A stretch of DNA of 64,000 nt from Botryococcus braunii (lineage: Eukaryota > Chlorophyta > Trebouxiophyceae), in assembly GCA_002005505.1 (NCBI GenBank), contig KV908546.1, forward strand, positions 124,922 to 188,921. The letters run 5' to 3'. The notes below the pieces were generated by a model. That model had not been told where the DNA came from, ran no database searches, and saw only the letters and a program-made list of their open reading frames with translations. Numbering within the stretch: the first letter of the stretch is position 1; each line of letters opens with the position of its first letter. A program made the translations under genes and the position numbers. Below, in pieces: positions 9,559 through 20,403 of this stretch.

Positions 9559-10191
9559 TGTAACGGTCTCCTTCCAGGTACTACTAAGCCAGCATTACCT
9601 AAGTCAGTCCCCCGTCACATGTGATGTCGGGACCTTAGGGGCCTATCACAATAGCCGGGACGGACCGTCGTCGATCGAAAATCGTTGTACCGCGAGGGTC
9701 GATTTCGCATCGAGCAGACGGAGACGGAGGCTAAACGCTGACCGGGGGGGGGGGGGGGGGGGGGGGGTGTCAGGCCTGACGGTGACGGACATCTGTCCAC
9801 GCCTTTCCATCACGATACTTGATTGCGATCCACAGTGCGCCGAGAAACGAAACCTGGACCTACACGCGCATTGTGATAGCGAAGGGCTCCTGACGGAGCG
9901 TTTCGCCTCGAAAATCCGGTACATCAGTAATTAACGCCGACGATGACGGACCGGCATTGTGATAGGCCCCTTACCCATCTGGCGTACCGTACAGTCCCCG
10001 AGGTCTTGTACCTTCATGTATGGCATGGGAACCAGGGCCAAGGCTAGAGAGGGAATAGATATACATATACAGATGGATGTCAATCATCTATCGTTGGCAT
10101 AGCCTGATGTAACTGGCATCTGGCCTTATTCCTAAGTCCTATTCCGATGTCTCCCTATCTCTTCCTTTCCCTTAGCGCTTCCAGCGCTACA
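9559..10191 (+). repeat. 5' LTR of element M, interrupted by a MITE
   Basis: TGTAACGGTC...GCGCTACA. Removing 9638-9970 and one TTA leaves 297 bp, equal to the right LTR. The end holds the inverted repeat AGCGCT-tcc-AGCGCT. A TATA-like GATATACATATAC lies near 10057-10069. Confidence 0.9.
9638..9970. mobile_element. 333-bp MITE, PIF/Harbinger-like, TSD TTA
   Basis: Terminal inverted repeats GGGGCCTATCACAAT / ATTGTGATAGGCCCC match for 15 bp and continue imperfectly (both ends hold CGGACCGTC-like sequence). It is flanked by TTA at 9635-9637 and 9971-9973. The uninterrupted LTR copy at 14049-14345 gives the empty site. The 3-bp TTA target and GGG-start TIR fit PIF/Harbinger. There is no transposase. 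It holds a run of 24 G at 9744-9767. Confidence 0.9.
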
Positions 10192-13100
10192 TATGGTATC
10201 GACTTTTGGTTGCCGATTTCTCTGAATTCCGCTGAACATTTTTCGAGACTTGAATTAGTATCAATGATGTTATCATGTCGCATGAGCTACTTTGAGTTGC
10301 CGCAGTATGGCATCTCGGAGTTTGAGTGTCGAAATCTCCTCTGCGCGGGCAACTCAGTTTCTTCATTTACTCGCGTCCGCATATTCAGAACCGCAGCTTG
10401 TTCACGTCAGATAAGTTTTTCATTTTTAAATTAAGCGTATTCTTTCAGATACCGGTAAGCTAACGTGACCTTATTTGCTTCCTAAAGTCAATCGCGTTTG
10501 CGCGCCATACCTGCAATGCCCCGCTTGGTTACAATCATTGATTTTGCCATGTCTATTTAAATTCATCTGAGCTTTGCGCTTGGTGATTACGGGAAATTTC
10601 TGCGTGTTCGTGGCCGGTCTTGTGTGCATCACTCACCAATGGCAGGGAGCCTCATTGATGCCTCGATTCATTTGAGACTACCCCCGATGAACTCCAATTT
10701 TCCAGATAAGTACATGATAATGTTGTCTCTGAATTTTCATCTGCATCGTGAACCGTTCATGGGGACCTGCAACACCTGATCTGTCACCTAAGGTCCAACC
10801 CTTAACAGTTAAATTTGCAAGTTTTTCGACTGTTTCGGACTGAAATCAGCTATTTGAATCTACTGTACCTTTCTTTGGGACTTTCATCTCCACAGTGACC
10901 TTGTTCAAGTAACTGAATTGACATTGCTTTGGAGTCCAAAGCAGCTCCACATCTGCAATTGCTTCTCCGTTCTTTGTGACTGTAATTGTTGACAATATCA
11001 AGGCTTTTCTGCTGGTGTTGGCAGAGGCATGCATTCCATCGTGATTTGTGGTCCATAGGTAGCCACCTAAGCAAGGACCTTCACTCACAATCTTGAAAAC
11101 CACTTGACGTTGCAAACCAAATCAATTGGTGATGATACACTTTGATTTGTGTGCTAAGTTTTTGGGCGCAGCGTTGCAGTGCACCTTTCATCCTTTATCG
11201 GTAGCAGTGGTTACCACATTCATTCAAATATCAAGGAAACCTGGGCAACATGCAGCTGAAACCTGCAATGCTATGCAGCTGGCCCCATCTCAGGGGTTAA
11301 CCAACTACAAGCTACGTTCCCTGATTGGTTTTCCTATTGGATGGTGTACTTAGGCCTTGACATACCTTTTAATATTAATACGATTGTGTCACCCATTCCA
11401 TGAAGTGCGTTCGCTTATACGATGCGCGTACTTTCACTGCATGCTTAGGGCATGCTTAATGTTCTCCAACCATCACCATGTGAAACGTGCGTTTCTTTTA
11501 GAAACCCTACAACTTGCGCGTCAGCGCAACGACGCGAATTAAAACTTTGACCGGTTCCATTATGTTTTACTTCTTGCCAAGACCGTTGATTTCATTATCG
11601 AAGTATTCACAATCTGAAGTACTTTCATTCAGCACATTATAGACAAGCTTGCTTTCAAGTGTCAGGCAGATTCAAGTACACTGTTTTCTAGCCTGTGGCA
11701 AGTTTTGACACGTTTTCTGGTTATGTGGCCAGCCTCTCACACATATGGTGTTTCTCTTCTTTGCTGCCATTTTTTGGGTTATCAATACTTCGTGCACAAG
11801 TTCAGAAGCACTTCCTTATGCTTTAAGTCCACATTTTGATAGATCAAGCTAAGGACCATCGCTTCGGTGGCGGTAATAATATGACTTGCAAATCCCACTA
11901 CCAACCTCTGATTTTCTAGCTTATTGGGCACACCAATGTATTGAGGAACACAAAAAGAAGATTAGCATCATGCGCAAGCACTTATTAGCCCGAATTGATT
12001 GAATGCTTATCTTAGCAATGTTGATCGCTTTTGCAAGCTTGATGGTTACAAGAGTCGGCAAAGCTTTTGATGTCTATACATGCTTAGCATTTGCAACCAA
12101 GTTGTGCAGAGCGTGGGCACAATAGATTATTGCTAAGCATTTCCGTAACAATTGCCAGTGCAACCTTGAAACCTGAAAGCAATGTTTGATGAATACCATC
12201 AACGGGCTAACTATTCTTTCAAGTCTTCTATGCCGTAACTGTCATGTGACTCAAGTTCCATGATTGTGGGACATGGTCACACGTGGTCTATAACGCATCT
12301 TGGTACAAGCAAAGACTAAGATAAAGTGTGGGCTCTTTGCAGTGTACTAAAAAGATGGACATGTGAGGGTCCAGTGGACTCAACGGCTATCCAAACCTTT
12401 GAAACAATGCATTCTACGACGCCGGGGAACGGCGGAAACCCATTGTCGGGCTATGTTATGGCTGCCACTAACAAACCGGTTACAGCCAACCCCAGATAAG
12501 CCCTAGAGCTCCAAAATGCTCATTTCTGATAGGGACTCATGCTCTACATGCCTATGGAACCTTCATTCTTCCCACTCCCTCGATTTACATAAATGCATGA
12601 AACGGGCACAATAATTCTTGAGGAATCTGATTGGGGACATCACCCCAAGGCATCTTCATGCCATTTTTTGTTGCAATTGCTTCTCCCCTGTTTCAGGGCA
12701 CTGCTTGTTGCAAACTCTATAGATGCAAAGCTTGGCAACACTTTGGCAATTTCTGTACTTGCAAAAGCATTTGCATATTTCACTTTGTAGAGCTTTGGGC
12801 AGGATAGATAGTTGCAAAGCAAATACCGGCTATTTGCTACAATGATCGCAAAGCAGTTGCAGTTTTGGAATACCATTTCAATGGTACCTCAAGGGGGCAA
12901 TATGGTACCTCAGTTCCTCTGTGCCGTAAACCATATGCAAATTACTTGCTATGAGGGTTATTCTGGGATAACTGTCAAGGCATCTAAGGGCAATTTACCT
13001 TCAAACGGAAGGTCGACCCGTGACGCATCGAGGTCATGAACCCAAATGGAATACTTGGAAATTTACAAGCAACCTGGTGGGACTTGTGACAGTTCCCTCT

Positions 13101-14048
13101 CCGTCTACAAGTCTACCCACAGTCTCTGACATGTCAGGGAAGGGGGGCTGGCGGTGCAAGGGGTGGGCTGGCACAGGTCTCCCCTGGGTGAACTGGGGGA
13201 CTTAGCATAAACTTGTGCTGAGTTTCCCTTTTACCCATGGGGCCCTTATGGGGAGGTCACATGGGTCGTCACGTGATGCCATTGGACTTTTATGGGGAGG
13301 TCCTTTGGTTTCTCACATGACGTCGTTTTGGGGAAGTTCAGGGGACGCCTTGACTTCTAAGAAAGTTCCGTCGATGACGCGATTTAAGCGGCAGCCTGGC
13401 CAGCTGCCCTTGCACGCCCACCGCCTACGTGGCGCCCGGGGCAAGTGCTGTCGTAAGTGGGTCAAAGACCATTACGACGTCGGGGTTCGACTTGCAGCGA
13501 AATATTCTTGGACGACCAACTGATCACTGGTCTGCAGTCTGGGAACATTTCGGGATATCCTGCAATTGTCATGACCTCCGACCCACAGACTTGCTCCTTC
13601 TCTCCACGGTATGGGACGTGGAGGAAGGTGGCCCTTCATATCTGCTCCTTTCCCCCATGGTATGGGACGTGAGGAAGGTTGCCCATTAATCTTTGCTCCT
13701 TCATGAGGAGTGTAGCCATTGCTTCTTGAAATATATAAAGATTTGACTTTGCTTCTGATAGAAGATATCTATCATATATGATAGAATGGTTGACATGATT
13801 TTCCTGCTTTTGCCCTTTATGTCATAGACTTCCCCCACCATCAACCCACATGTGGGAGTGGCTGTGCACCTAGTTGGTGGCAGCGTCTGGTGGCTGGACG
13901 TAGAGGGTGTGGAAATCTACGGGTTGGGACCCCGTACCACTCAGCAGACCTCAAAATAATGAGACTCTCAGCCTACCGGTTACTTGGTTTCCCAATTGCC
14001 TAATACAACACTCAAAGAAAGGGGGGCTTGTTTTAAGAGGGGGGGAGA
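10192..14048 (+). other. Interior of element M, no recognisable retrotransposon coding
   Basis: Only short ORFs occur and none resembles gag or pol. A minus-strand ORF of 89 codons (10846-11115) has a fairly protein-like composition but I do not recognise it. Near 13840-13960 a block with CCCAC/GTGGG inverted repeat and GGTGGCTGGA parallels element F at 24715-24800. The purine tract AGAGGGGGGAGA precedes the 3' LTR. The remainder is AT-rich sequence in which I see nothing. Confidence 0.6.
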
Positions 14049-14345
14049 TGTAACGGTCTCCTTCCAGGTACTACTAAGCCAGCATTACCTAAGTCAGTCC
14101 CCCGTCACATGTGATGTCGGGACCTTACCCATCTGGCGTACCGTACAGTCCCCGAGGTCTTGTACCTTCATGTATGGCATGGGAACCAGGGCCAAGGCTA
14201 GAGAGGGAATAGATATACATATACAGATGGATGTCAATCATCTATCGTTGGCATAGCCTGATGTAACTGGCATCTGGCCTTATTCCTAAGTCCTATTCCG
14301 ATGTCTCCCTATCTCTTCCTTTCCCTTAGCGCTTCCAGCGCTACA
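14049..14345 (+). repeat. 3' LTR of element M (297 bp)
   Basis: Matches the left LTR outside the MITE. It is preceded by the polypurine tract at 14036-14048 and followed by TSD GGTGA. Confidence 0.9.
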
Positions 14346-14479
14346 GGTGACATCCTGTACCTCGACAGAACTCCTACAGCCTGGGATATATTAGGACGAG
14401 TGGTGTTAGCTATGTAGAGCAGTGACCCTACTAACTCACAGTATCGATGACCAGGAGGCAGAACACTCCCAGCACCAAT
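14346..14479 (-). pseudogene. pol: E pol segment: RT-RNase H connection
   Basis: Minus strand encodes PPGHRYCELVGSLLYIAN and SQAVGVLSRYR, the copia connection between RT and RNase H. It is bounded by M (TSD GGTGA) and J (TSD CCAAT) and continues upstream at 20893-21406. Confidence 0.88.
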
Positions 14480-14968
14480 TGTAGTGAGGTGACGCGTGCG
14501 GTGCCGCGTCTGCGTACCTCATGCGGCTCGCCTTTCGAATTATGTGCAGGTCTTTCGAATTACGTGCACGCCTGCATGTGTGCGCATGTGTCTTCACGCA
14601 CATCGTACTACGAGAAGCTTCACAATATAGGATGTTCATGAAATGTCCAAAAGGATGCCCTCTCGTCATCCTTCTCGTGGTGCTCGCGAGAGCATCACAT
14701 AGAAGGGCGATGTAGCCGGGTTCACCACAAGTTGGACTCACACTTCGAGAGACACACTTATCTTTGGGGCCTGGATATATCTGTTGCATATTATATTGTA
14801 TTGGCGTTGGCCATATTGTTTACTGGAGACTCGGAATCGCCTGCGTGAGGAGGAGCTGCGTATTGTAAGAGGAATCGGCGTCACGTTTACTGTCTCGCGG
14901 TGTCACCCCTTCCTTAAACCCTAGTATCTCTTATTATTAAACTTGCATACACGTCTCCCTTTGTTTCA
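14480..14968 (+). repeat. 5' LTR of element J (489 bp)
   Basis: TGTAGTGAGG...TTGTTTCA. TATA-like stretches GGATATATC and CATATTATATTG lie at about 14773-14797 and could place the transcription start shortly after. It matches 20404-20892. Confidence 0.92.
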
Positions 14969-14969
14969 T

Positions 14970-14982
14970 TGGTATCGGCGAG
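14970..14982 (+). promoter_or_regulatory. Primer-binding site of element J
   Basis: TGGTATCGGCGAG, one base after the LTR. It is complementary to a tRNA 3' end CTCGCCGATACCA. The U-A-CCA end implied by a U72 acceptor pair would suit an initiator tRNA-Met, but the tRNA identity is inferred only. Confidence 0.7.
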
Positions 14983-15047
14983 GCGGTTAGAGCCTCGGTT
15001 CGAAGGGAGACGTAAGGAAGGTTGCCATCGGATTGTCCCTTGCGAGT

Positions 15048-15701
15048 ATGGCGTCCGTCAGGAAAGGAAGCAAGTACGCTGGTATCCCTTTGTTGGAAAA
15101 GGAATTGTTGGAAGGGCTTGAAAAGGAGGGTGTCGAAGTGGACGATCTCATGCAAGAGGAGTTTGAAACGGAACCAGCTCCACCGCCTAAACCCACACCC
15201 AAACGGAAAACCAAGCTTGCACCAATGAAGAAACCCTTGAAGAAAGACAGAACCCAAATTTTGATTGCTAAGCTACTCAAAAGGATCGAGGCCTTGGAGG
15301 GTCAACGAGCTTCCCAGCGGACGCCATCCTCAAATCACGTAGAAGGAAGGAAGGTTCTCAACGCTGTGAAGAGGACTCCCATAAGCACGCCGGCACACTT
15401 TCCGGGATTCACCCAGGGGCCTGTGCTTAGAGCCGTCGGCCACAGCGTTGGTGGGAAGTTAGATTCTCGGACTAGCGTCCCCTCCGAGCGCCAGTGTTAC
15501 TTCTGCAAAAACTTTGGTCACGAGCAATGGCAATGTCAGGCCAAGCGGGACTACTTGCAAAGGAAGAGCAGGCGCGACAGTCAATTGCCCCCACCTCCTC
15601 CTTTTCCCTCTAATCAAGCTCGAGGTGGGCAGTGGAAGGGCCGTGGTGGCCGGGGAGGACATTGGAAGGGAAAAGGGCCGGGGCATAATCCTCAAAAGTA
15701 A
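15048..15701 (+). CDS. gag: Gypsy Gag with internal deletion (element J)
   Basis: Encodes 217 residues from the ATG at 15048 (MASVRKGS), chosen because it aligns with the start region of K gag; an in-frame ATG also lies at 15033. A charged, Lys/Pro-rich N-terminal half is followed directly by the nucleocapsid end with a CCHC knuckle CYFCKNFGHEQWQC and a Gly/Arg-rich tail. Compared with K gag (minus strand 33300-32155), about 180 residues are missing between QRTPSSNHV and EGRKVLN. That is the whole conserved retrotransposon Gag (capsid) domain, removed without a frame change. The protein should still bind RNA but probably cannot assemble a particle alone. Pol begins 11 nt after the stop. Confidence 0.88.
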   Translation: MASVRKGSKYAGIPLLEKELLEGLEKEGVEVDDLMQEEFETEPAPPPKPTPKRKTKLAPMKKPLKKDRTQILIAKLLKRIEALEGQRASQRTPSSNHVEGRKVLNAVKRTPISTPAHFPGFTQGPVLRAVGHSVGGKLDSRTSVPSERQCYFCKNFGHEQWQCQAKRDYLQRKSRRDSQLPPPPPFPSNQARGGQWKGRGGRGGHWKGKGPGHNPQK

Positions 15702-15712
15702 ATTCTGAAGCC

Positions 15713-18700
15713 ATGGATGCCACTTGCTTGCATGAATTGCACTCTCTTGTGGCCTCCAAATTGGGAAAGGAAGGGGTGAACCTTGTGGTGCCAAATGTTA
15801 GGAAGGCTGAATCTGAGATTTCCAAGTTTTTATGGGAACAGAGGTGCAACCCGTCCCTCACTTGTTGTTTCATTGTGGGAAGGAAAGCTTGGAAAAGTAA
15901 GAGTCTCTATGCTCACCGTATGCAAGGAAGGATTGTGGAAGTGTATTCAGGAAGGAAGGGACAGGCGGTAGACATGAATGGTCAAACTAGTGTATACCCA
16001 TTCTCTTTTATATGTTGTGTGGTTCCCCCAAGACCCGCACTCACCATGGGAAGTGTTACTACTGACTCTCCGCTCGCTATGACCTTTCCTGCGAATGTTA
16101 AGGGGAAAATCCTTTCAGTGTTGTTTGACAGTGGGGCGTCTCATTCCTTTATTAAAAGTGATACTTTGCAAGGACTTGGGGTGCGCTATAAACCCTCGAG
16201 TATCTCAGTGACTCTTGCGGATGGAAGTGTGTCTGATACGAAAGGAACGGTCGATGTGTCATTTACGCTTAAGCCCGGTGTAAGCTCCCGTCATAACTTC
16301 ATTGTAAGCCCTGCCATGATTGATGGGGTAGACATGATTTTGGGGCAGGATTGGATGGAAGCAAGGGGAGCCTCCATTGATTTTCGTGTGAAAGCTGCTC
16401 ACTTTAGACATCGTGGGAAGTGGGTTACCTTAACACGAGCAGATTCACCCTTGCCGGTTGGGCCAAAACTTGTTTGGGGTCTTCAAGCAAAAGAAAGGAA
16501 GGAGGGAAGGAAGGACAGGAATGGAAGGGGATGGAAGGGGCAAGATGTATGGAAAGTTTGCTTGTATACTGTGCTTGTGAATGACCAGGCTGAGTTGGTG
16601 GACCTCACCGGGGAGGACGCCTCAAGTGGGGTCGACCTGGCGGATACCGACCAATCTGTGGACGACACGCCCGTCGTCACAAAACCCACCAGTGGTACCG
16701 GTATGACTTTCACTCAACAAATAAATGATATGTTGGAAGGAAAACCGCAGGCATTGAAGGAGTTGTTACGTGTTAATGAGGATTTGTTTGCCAAGCAACT
16801 CCCGGGGCTACCTCCGGAAAGGGAAGCATTTCACACAATAAATTTGGAGGAAGGACATCGGCCTCCCAATAGGCCCGCGTACCGGCTAGCTCCAAGTGAG
16901 CTTGCGGAGTGCGAGAAAACAGTGGATGAGATGTTGAAATTGGGATTGATCAGGCCAAGTTGCTCCCCTTTTGCTTCACCTGTTTTGTTCGTTAGGAAGA
17001 AGGATGGAAGTTTACGGATGGTTATAGATTACCGTCCCCTCAACAAAATCACCATCTCTGATAGATACCCTCTACCCAGAATTGATGACCTGTTAGATAA
17101 ACTTAAGGGAGCAAAAGTGTTTTCAAGCTTGGACTTACTGTCTGGATACCATCAGGTCAGGCTTCGGAAGGAGGATGTGCCAAAGACTGCCTTTCGGACC
17201 CCTTTTGGTTTGTACGAATTTCTTGTTCTCCCCTTTGGTCTGACAAATGCCCCCGCCACATTTCAGAGGTTGATGAATGAAGTCTTTCATGACTTTATAA
17301 GGGAAGGATTTGTGGTGGTGTATTTAGATGATGTGCTCATTTACAGCAAAACGGAAGATGAACACTTGGGGCAGTTGGAGAGAGTTTTCACCCGTCTGCG
17401 TGAACATCAACTCTTGGCAAAACTTGTTAAATGTTCTTTCTTTGAGAACCAATTGAAGTACTTGGGACACATTATTGGTGCAAATGGATTGGAAGTGGAT
17501 ATGGATAAAGTCAAGGTGGTGCAAGAGTGGCCTTCACCCACAAACGTAACGGAAGTTAGAAGGTTTTTGGGGTTGTCTAACTATTTTCGCAAATTCATCC
17601 AAAACTATAGTATCCTAGCAACCCCATTGACCGCTCTCTCTGGAGCAAAGGCACCTTGGAAGTGGGGACAGGAGCAACAGGAAGCATTCACCAAAATCAA
17701 GGAAGCATTGGTAAGAGCCCCTATCCTGACACTCCCGGATGTACGTCGGCCATTCAAGGTGGTGTGCGACGCATGCGATTACGGCGTGGGAGCTGTGTTG
17801 TTTCAAGATGGGAAGGTTTGTGCTTATTTTAGCAAGAAGTTGGGAGCAAGCGAGAGGAACTACAGTGCCACGGAACGGGAATTATTGGCTGTGGTGTATG
17901 CTCTCACGGAATGGAGATGTTATCTTTTGGGGAAGCCAGTGACAGTGGTAACGGATCACAAGTGTAATACCTTCTTGGGTCAACAGGTTGGGCTTAGTCC
18001 TCGGAGGGCTCGGTGGGCCGAGCGCCTGCAGGAGTTTGAGATTGAATGGGTATGGGAACCGGGAAAGACCAACATTGCGGACCCGCTCTCCAGGTGTTTC
18101 ACTCAACATGGTCACCCTGGATCTGGGGGGAGGGGCAATGGAGTAGTGGCCGGGGTTGCCCTCCGGCGCAAGCGTACGCGCCCCTCTCCGGACTGCCTCA
18201 CCCCCTCCAGATTGGATGCAGCTCGGTCCCGCAAGGTTCGAAAAGTCACGGAGCCCGCTCAGGAGGTCCAAGACCCCCTCGGCACGATGGAGCAAATTGG
18301 GTTGGCCAGCCCAAGTGAGCTCACCCCCGATACCGATGGGTACGAAACCTTACTTGGAAAACTTGGGAAGGCTTACACAGATGATCCTTGGTTGGCAGTG
18401 CGCGCGAATCGTCGGAAGGTTAGTCTTAAGGGAGGCTTTTGGGAAAGGAATGGACGGAAGTATGTTCCTGCATTGTTTGAGGAAAGGAAGAATGGGGAAC
18501 TTGTTGTTGAGAATCTGCGACGTGGAATTTTGGAAGCATTGCATGACCCGCCTCATGTTGGCCACCCTGGAGTAACTCGCATGTATGAGCTTCTCACAAG
18601 AGAGTGGTATTGGCCTGGAATGTATGAGGATGTCAAAGCCTATGTTGCTCATTGTGACTCTTGCCAGCGGGTCAAGGCTCGGAATACTTTGCCTGCTGGT

Positions 18701-19879
18701 CTTCTTCACCCTTTACAAATACCAGTCAGGAAGTGGCAAAGTTTGTCCATGGATTTCATTACTAATTTGCCAAAGACTCCCAGTGGAAATGATGCTATTT
18801 GGGTTGTCGTGGATAGGCTTAGCAAGTGTGCTCATTTTGCAGCTACAACCATGAATGCGGATGCTTATACGGTGGCACAATTGCTAAGGACACGGGTATG
18901 GATGTATCATGGATATCCGGAGGAAATTGTTTCTGATCGGGACCCCCGCTTTGTGAGTAAGTTTATGAAGGCGTTACATGAACTTACGGGATGTCGGCCT
19001 GCCCTTTCAACTGCCTTCCATCCTCAAACAGATGGGCAAACTGAAAGGACAAACCGCATTTTGGGAGACTATCTGAAACATTATGTTGCAGATCATGGAA
19101 GGGATTGGGATAGTTATTTGCCCGAAGCCGAATTTGCGTACAATAACTCTTGGCAAACTTCTATCAACACAACACCCTTCAGGCTTACATATGGTCAAGA
19201 TCCGAACGTCCCGTTTGCAAATGGGCACTTGGGAAAAACTGGAGTTGGGAGTGCGGATGAGTTTGTGAGGAAGATGGGTTTGGACATCCGACGGGCACAA
19301 AAGTTTTTGGCTGCAGCCCAGGACCGGCAAACTGCCTATGCAAATAGGCGTCGCAGCGATGTGTCGTTTGCGCCGGGTGACTACGTGCTTGTGGATCGGG
19401 ACTTCTTTGCAGTTCACAGGAAACTTCCACAGAAGTTTGCGCCTCGGCGTGTGGGACCCTTCAAGGTCCTTAGCTCGCCTGGCCCCAACGCGTACCGCTT
19501 GGAGTTTCCGGACGGATACGACCGGTATCATCCGACCGTGAATGTCAACTTCCTCACCCCCTACCGTACCGCTGATGTCGCACGTGTGCGTCCGCCGCCG
19601 CCGCCCCCGCACCTCGTCAACGACCATATCGAATACGAGATTGGTGGCATTGTGGACCACAAGCCACTCATGGACGACCGCGGCCGCACTCTCTACGACC
19701 CGGATGGAACCCCGCATATGCAATACCTTGTGCGATGGAAAGGTTACACGCCCGACGACGATACGTGGGAACCACTCACGAATTTTACGCGCTGCCGCCA
19801 GCAAGTGGAGCAGTACAGAGGGAGTCACGGGTTGCCTCCATTGCCTCCCAGGGGCACAATCCCTCGGATTCGCCCTTAG
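15713..19879 (+). CDS. pol: Gypsy Pol: protease-RT-RNase H-integrase-chromodomain (element J)
   Basis: Uninterrupted 1388 codons. Aspartic protease DSGAS is at residues 139-143. RT follows with DYRPLNKIT, LPFGLTNAPATFQR and catalytic YLDD at 537-540. RNase H has VVCDACDYGVGAVL and TDHKCNTFLG. The integrase HHCC region (HVGHPG to CDSCQRVK) begins near residue 948, and the DDE core runs from MDFITNLPKT (about 1012) to SDRDPRF (about 1074) and HPQTDGQTER (about 1103). The chromodomain (YLVRWKGY, DDDTWEP) is near 1337-1360. It copies and integrates the element; the chromodomain is known in this clade to steer integration to methylated-histone chromatin. The frame differs from gag, and the frame is open upstream of the ATG, so either reinitiation or frameshifting could express it. 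No stop or frameshift was seen. Confidence 0.96.
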   Translation: MDATCLHELHSLVASKLGKEGVNLVVPNVRKAESEISKFLWEQRCNPSLTCCFIVGRKAWKSKSLYAHRMQGRIVEVYSGRKGQAVDMNGQTSVYPFSFICCVVPPRPALTMGSVTTDSPLAMTFPANVKGKILSVLFDSGASHSFIKSDTLQGLGVRYKPSSISVTLADGSVSDTKGTVDVSFTLKPGVSSRHNFIVSPAMIDGVDMILGQDWMEARGASIDFRVKAAHFRHRGKWVTLTRADSPLPVGPKLVWGLQAKERKEGRKDRNGRGWKGQDVWKVCLYTVLVNDQAELVDLTGEDASSGVDLADTDQSVDDTPVVTKPTSGTGMTFTQQINDMLEGKPQALKELLRVNEDLFAKQLPGLPPEREAFHTINLEEGHRPPNRPAYRLAPSELAECEKTVDEMLKLGLIRPSCSPFASPVLFVRKKDGSLRMVIDYRPLNKITISDRYPLPRIDDLLDKLKGAKVFSSLDLLSGYHQVRLRKEDVPKTAFRTPFGLYEFLVLPFGLTNAPATFQRLMNEVFHDFIREGFVVVYLDDVLIYSKTEDEHLGQLERVFTRLREHQLLAKLVKCSFFENQLKYLGHIIGANGLEVDMDKVKVVQEWPSPTNVTEVRRFLGLSNYFRKFIQNYSILATPLTALSGAKAPWKWGQEQQEAFTKIKEALVRAPILTLPDVRRPFKVVCDACDYGVGAVLFQDGKVCAYFSKKLGASERNYSATERELLAVVYALTEWRCYLLGKPVTVVTDHKCNTFLGQQVGLSPRRARWAERLQEFEIEWVWEPGKTNIADPLSRCFTQHGHPGSGGRGNGVVAGVALRRKRTRPSPDCLTPSRLDAARSRKVRKVTEPAQEVQDPLGTMEQIGLASPSELTPDTDGYETLLGKLGKAYTDDPWLAVRANRRKVSLKGGFWERNGRKYVPALFEERKNGELVVENLRRGILEALHDPPHVGHPGVTRMYELLTREWYWPGMYEDVKAYVAHCDSCQRVKARNTLPAGLLHPLQIPVRKWQSLSMDFITNLPKTPSGNDAIWVVVDRLSKCAHFAATTMNADAYTVAQLLRTRVWMYHGYPEEIVSDRDPRFVSKFMKALHELTGCRPALSTAFHPQTDGQTERTNRILGDYLKHYVADHGRDWDSYLPEAEFAYNNSWQTSINTTPFRLTYGQDPNVPFANGHLGKTGVGSADEFVRKMGLDIRRAQKFLAAAQDRQTAYANRRRSDVSFAPGDYVLVDRDFFAVHRKLPQKFAPRRVGPFKVLSSPGPNAYRLEFPDGYDRYHPTVNVNFLTPYRTADVARVRPPPPPPHLVNDHIEYEIGGIVDHKPLMDDRGRTLYDPDGTPHMQYLVRWKGYTPDDDTWEPLTNFTRCRQQVEQYRGSHGLPPLPPRGTIPRIRP

Positions 19880-20403
19880 GCCCCGTCGACCGGTTGGCCC
19901 TCCTTGGAGGGGTCTCTCTGTATGGCCATATGGACTGTGGATAGGCTAGGGTAAGGCTGCCTTACCCGGTAGGGTGGACCATGGGTCCCTTACCTGGATA
20001 GATCATTGTGCACATTAGGCTCGACATGGCCGCTTCACTTCATTGCCACTGGACACGGAACTTTGGACTCTGGAACTTTGGACTCGAACTTGGTTTGAAC
20101 CTCACTTGAACTTTGCCTTATGGACTTGTGGACTTCTCGACTTATGAACTTCTGGACTTTTGGCTCTCCGTGGACTTAGCTGTTTCCTCCGTTTCGTCTT
20201 TTGTCATGTTTGTCATGAATGATACTTATTCTTATTTCTATATGGTGGGGACCCCGATACGCAGCGATCGGCTGGGGTCTGGCAACACGGGAGGCGGGTT
20301 GCCCGTAGGTAGTGTTCTGAGTCTCCGCATGTTGGAAGGTCTTTTGTTGTTTTGTTGCGCTCTGCCTTCTGCGCGGGGACGCACAGGAATAGGGGGGGGA
20401 GTA
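19880..20403 (+). other. 3' noncoding region and polypurine tract of element J
   Basis: No ORF of note. A block at about 20245-20310 holds the inverted repeats GACCCC/GGGGTC and GGCAAC/GTTGCC and is closely conserved in element K (28270-28345, minus). The purine run GGAATAGGGGGGGGAGTA at 20386-20403 is the plus-strand primer site. Confidence 0.7.

Larger units (their letters stand above)
9559..14345 (+). mobile_element. Non-coding LTR element M (LARD-like), TSD GGTGA
   Basis: LTRs are 9559-10191 (633 bp, enlarged by a 333-bp MITE plus its 3-bp TSD) and 14049-14345 (297 bp). The TSD GGTGA is at 9554-9558 and 14346-14350. A PBS-like TGGTATCGAC (10194-10203) and a polypurine tract (14036-14048) set the orientation. 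The 3.8-kb interior has no recognisable gag or pol. Its end shares a noncoding block with element F, so M looks like a non-autonomous gypsy-type relative. Confidence 0.88.

Noticed and set aside
9615..9924. Poly-Pro or poly-Gly ORFs near the G24 run
   Set aside because: Translation of the homopolymer inside the MITE; no evidence of coding.
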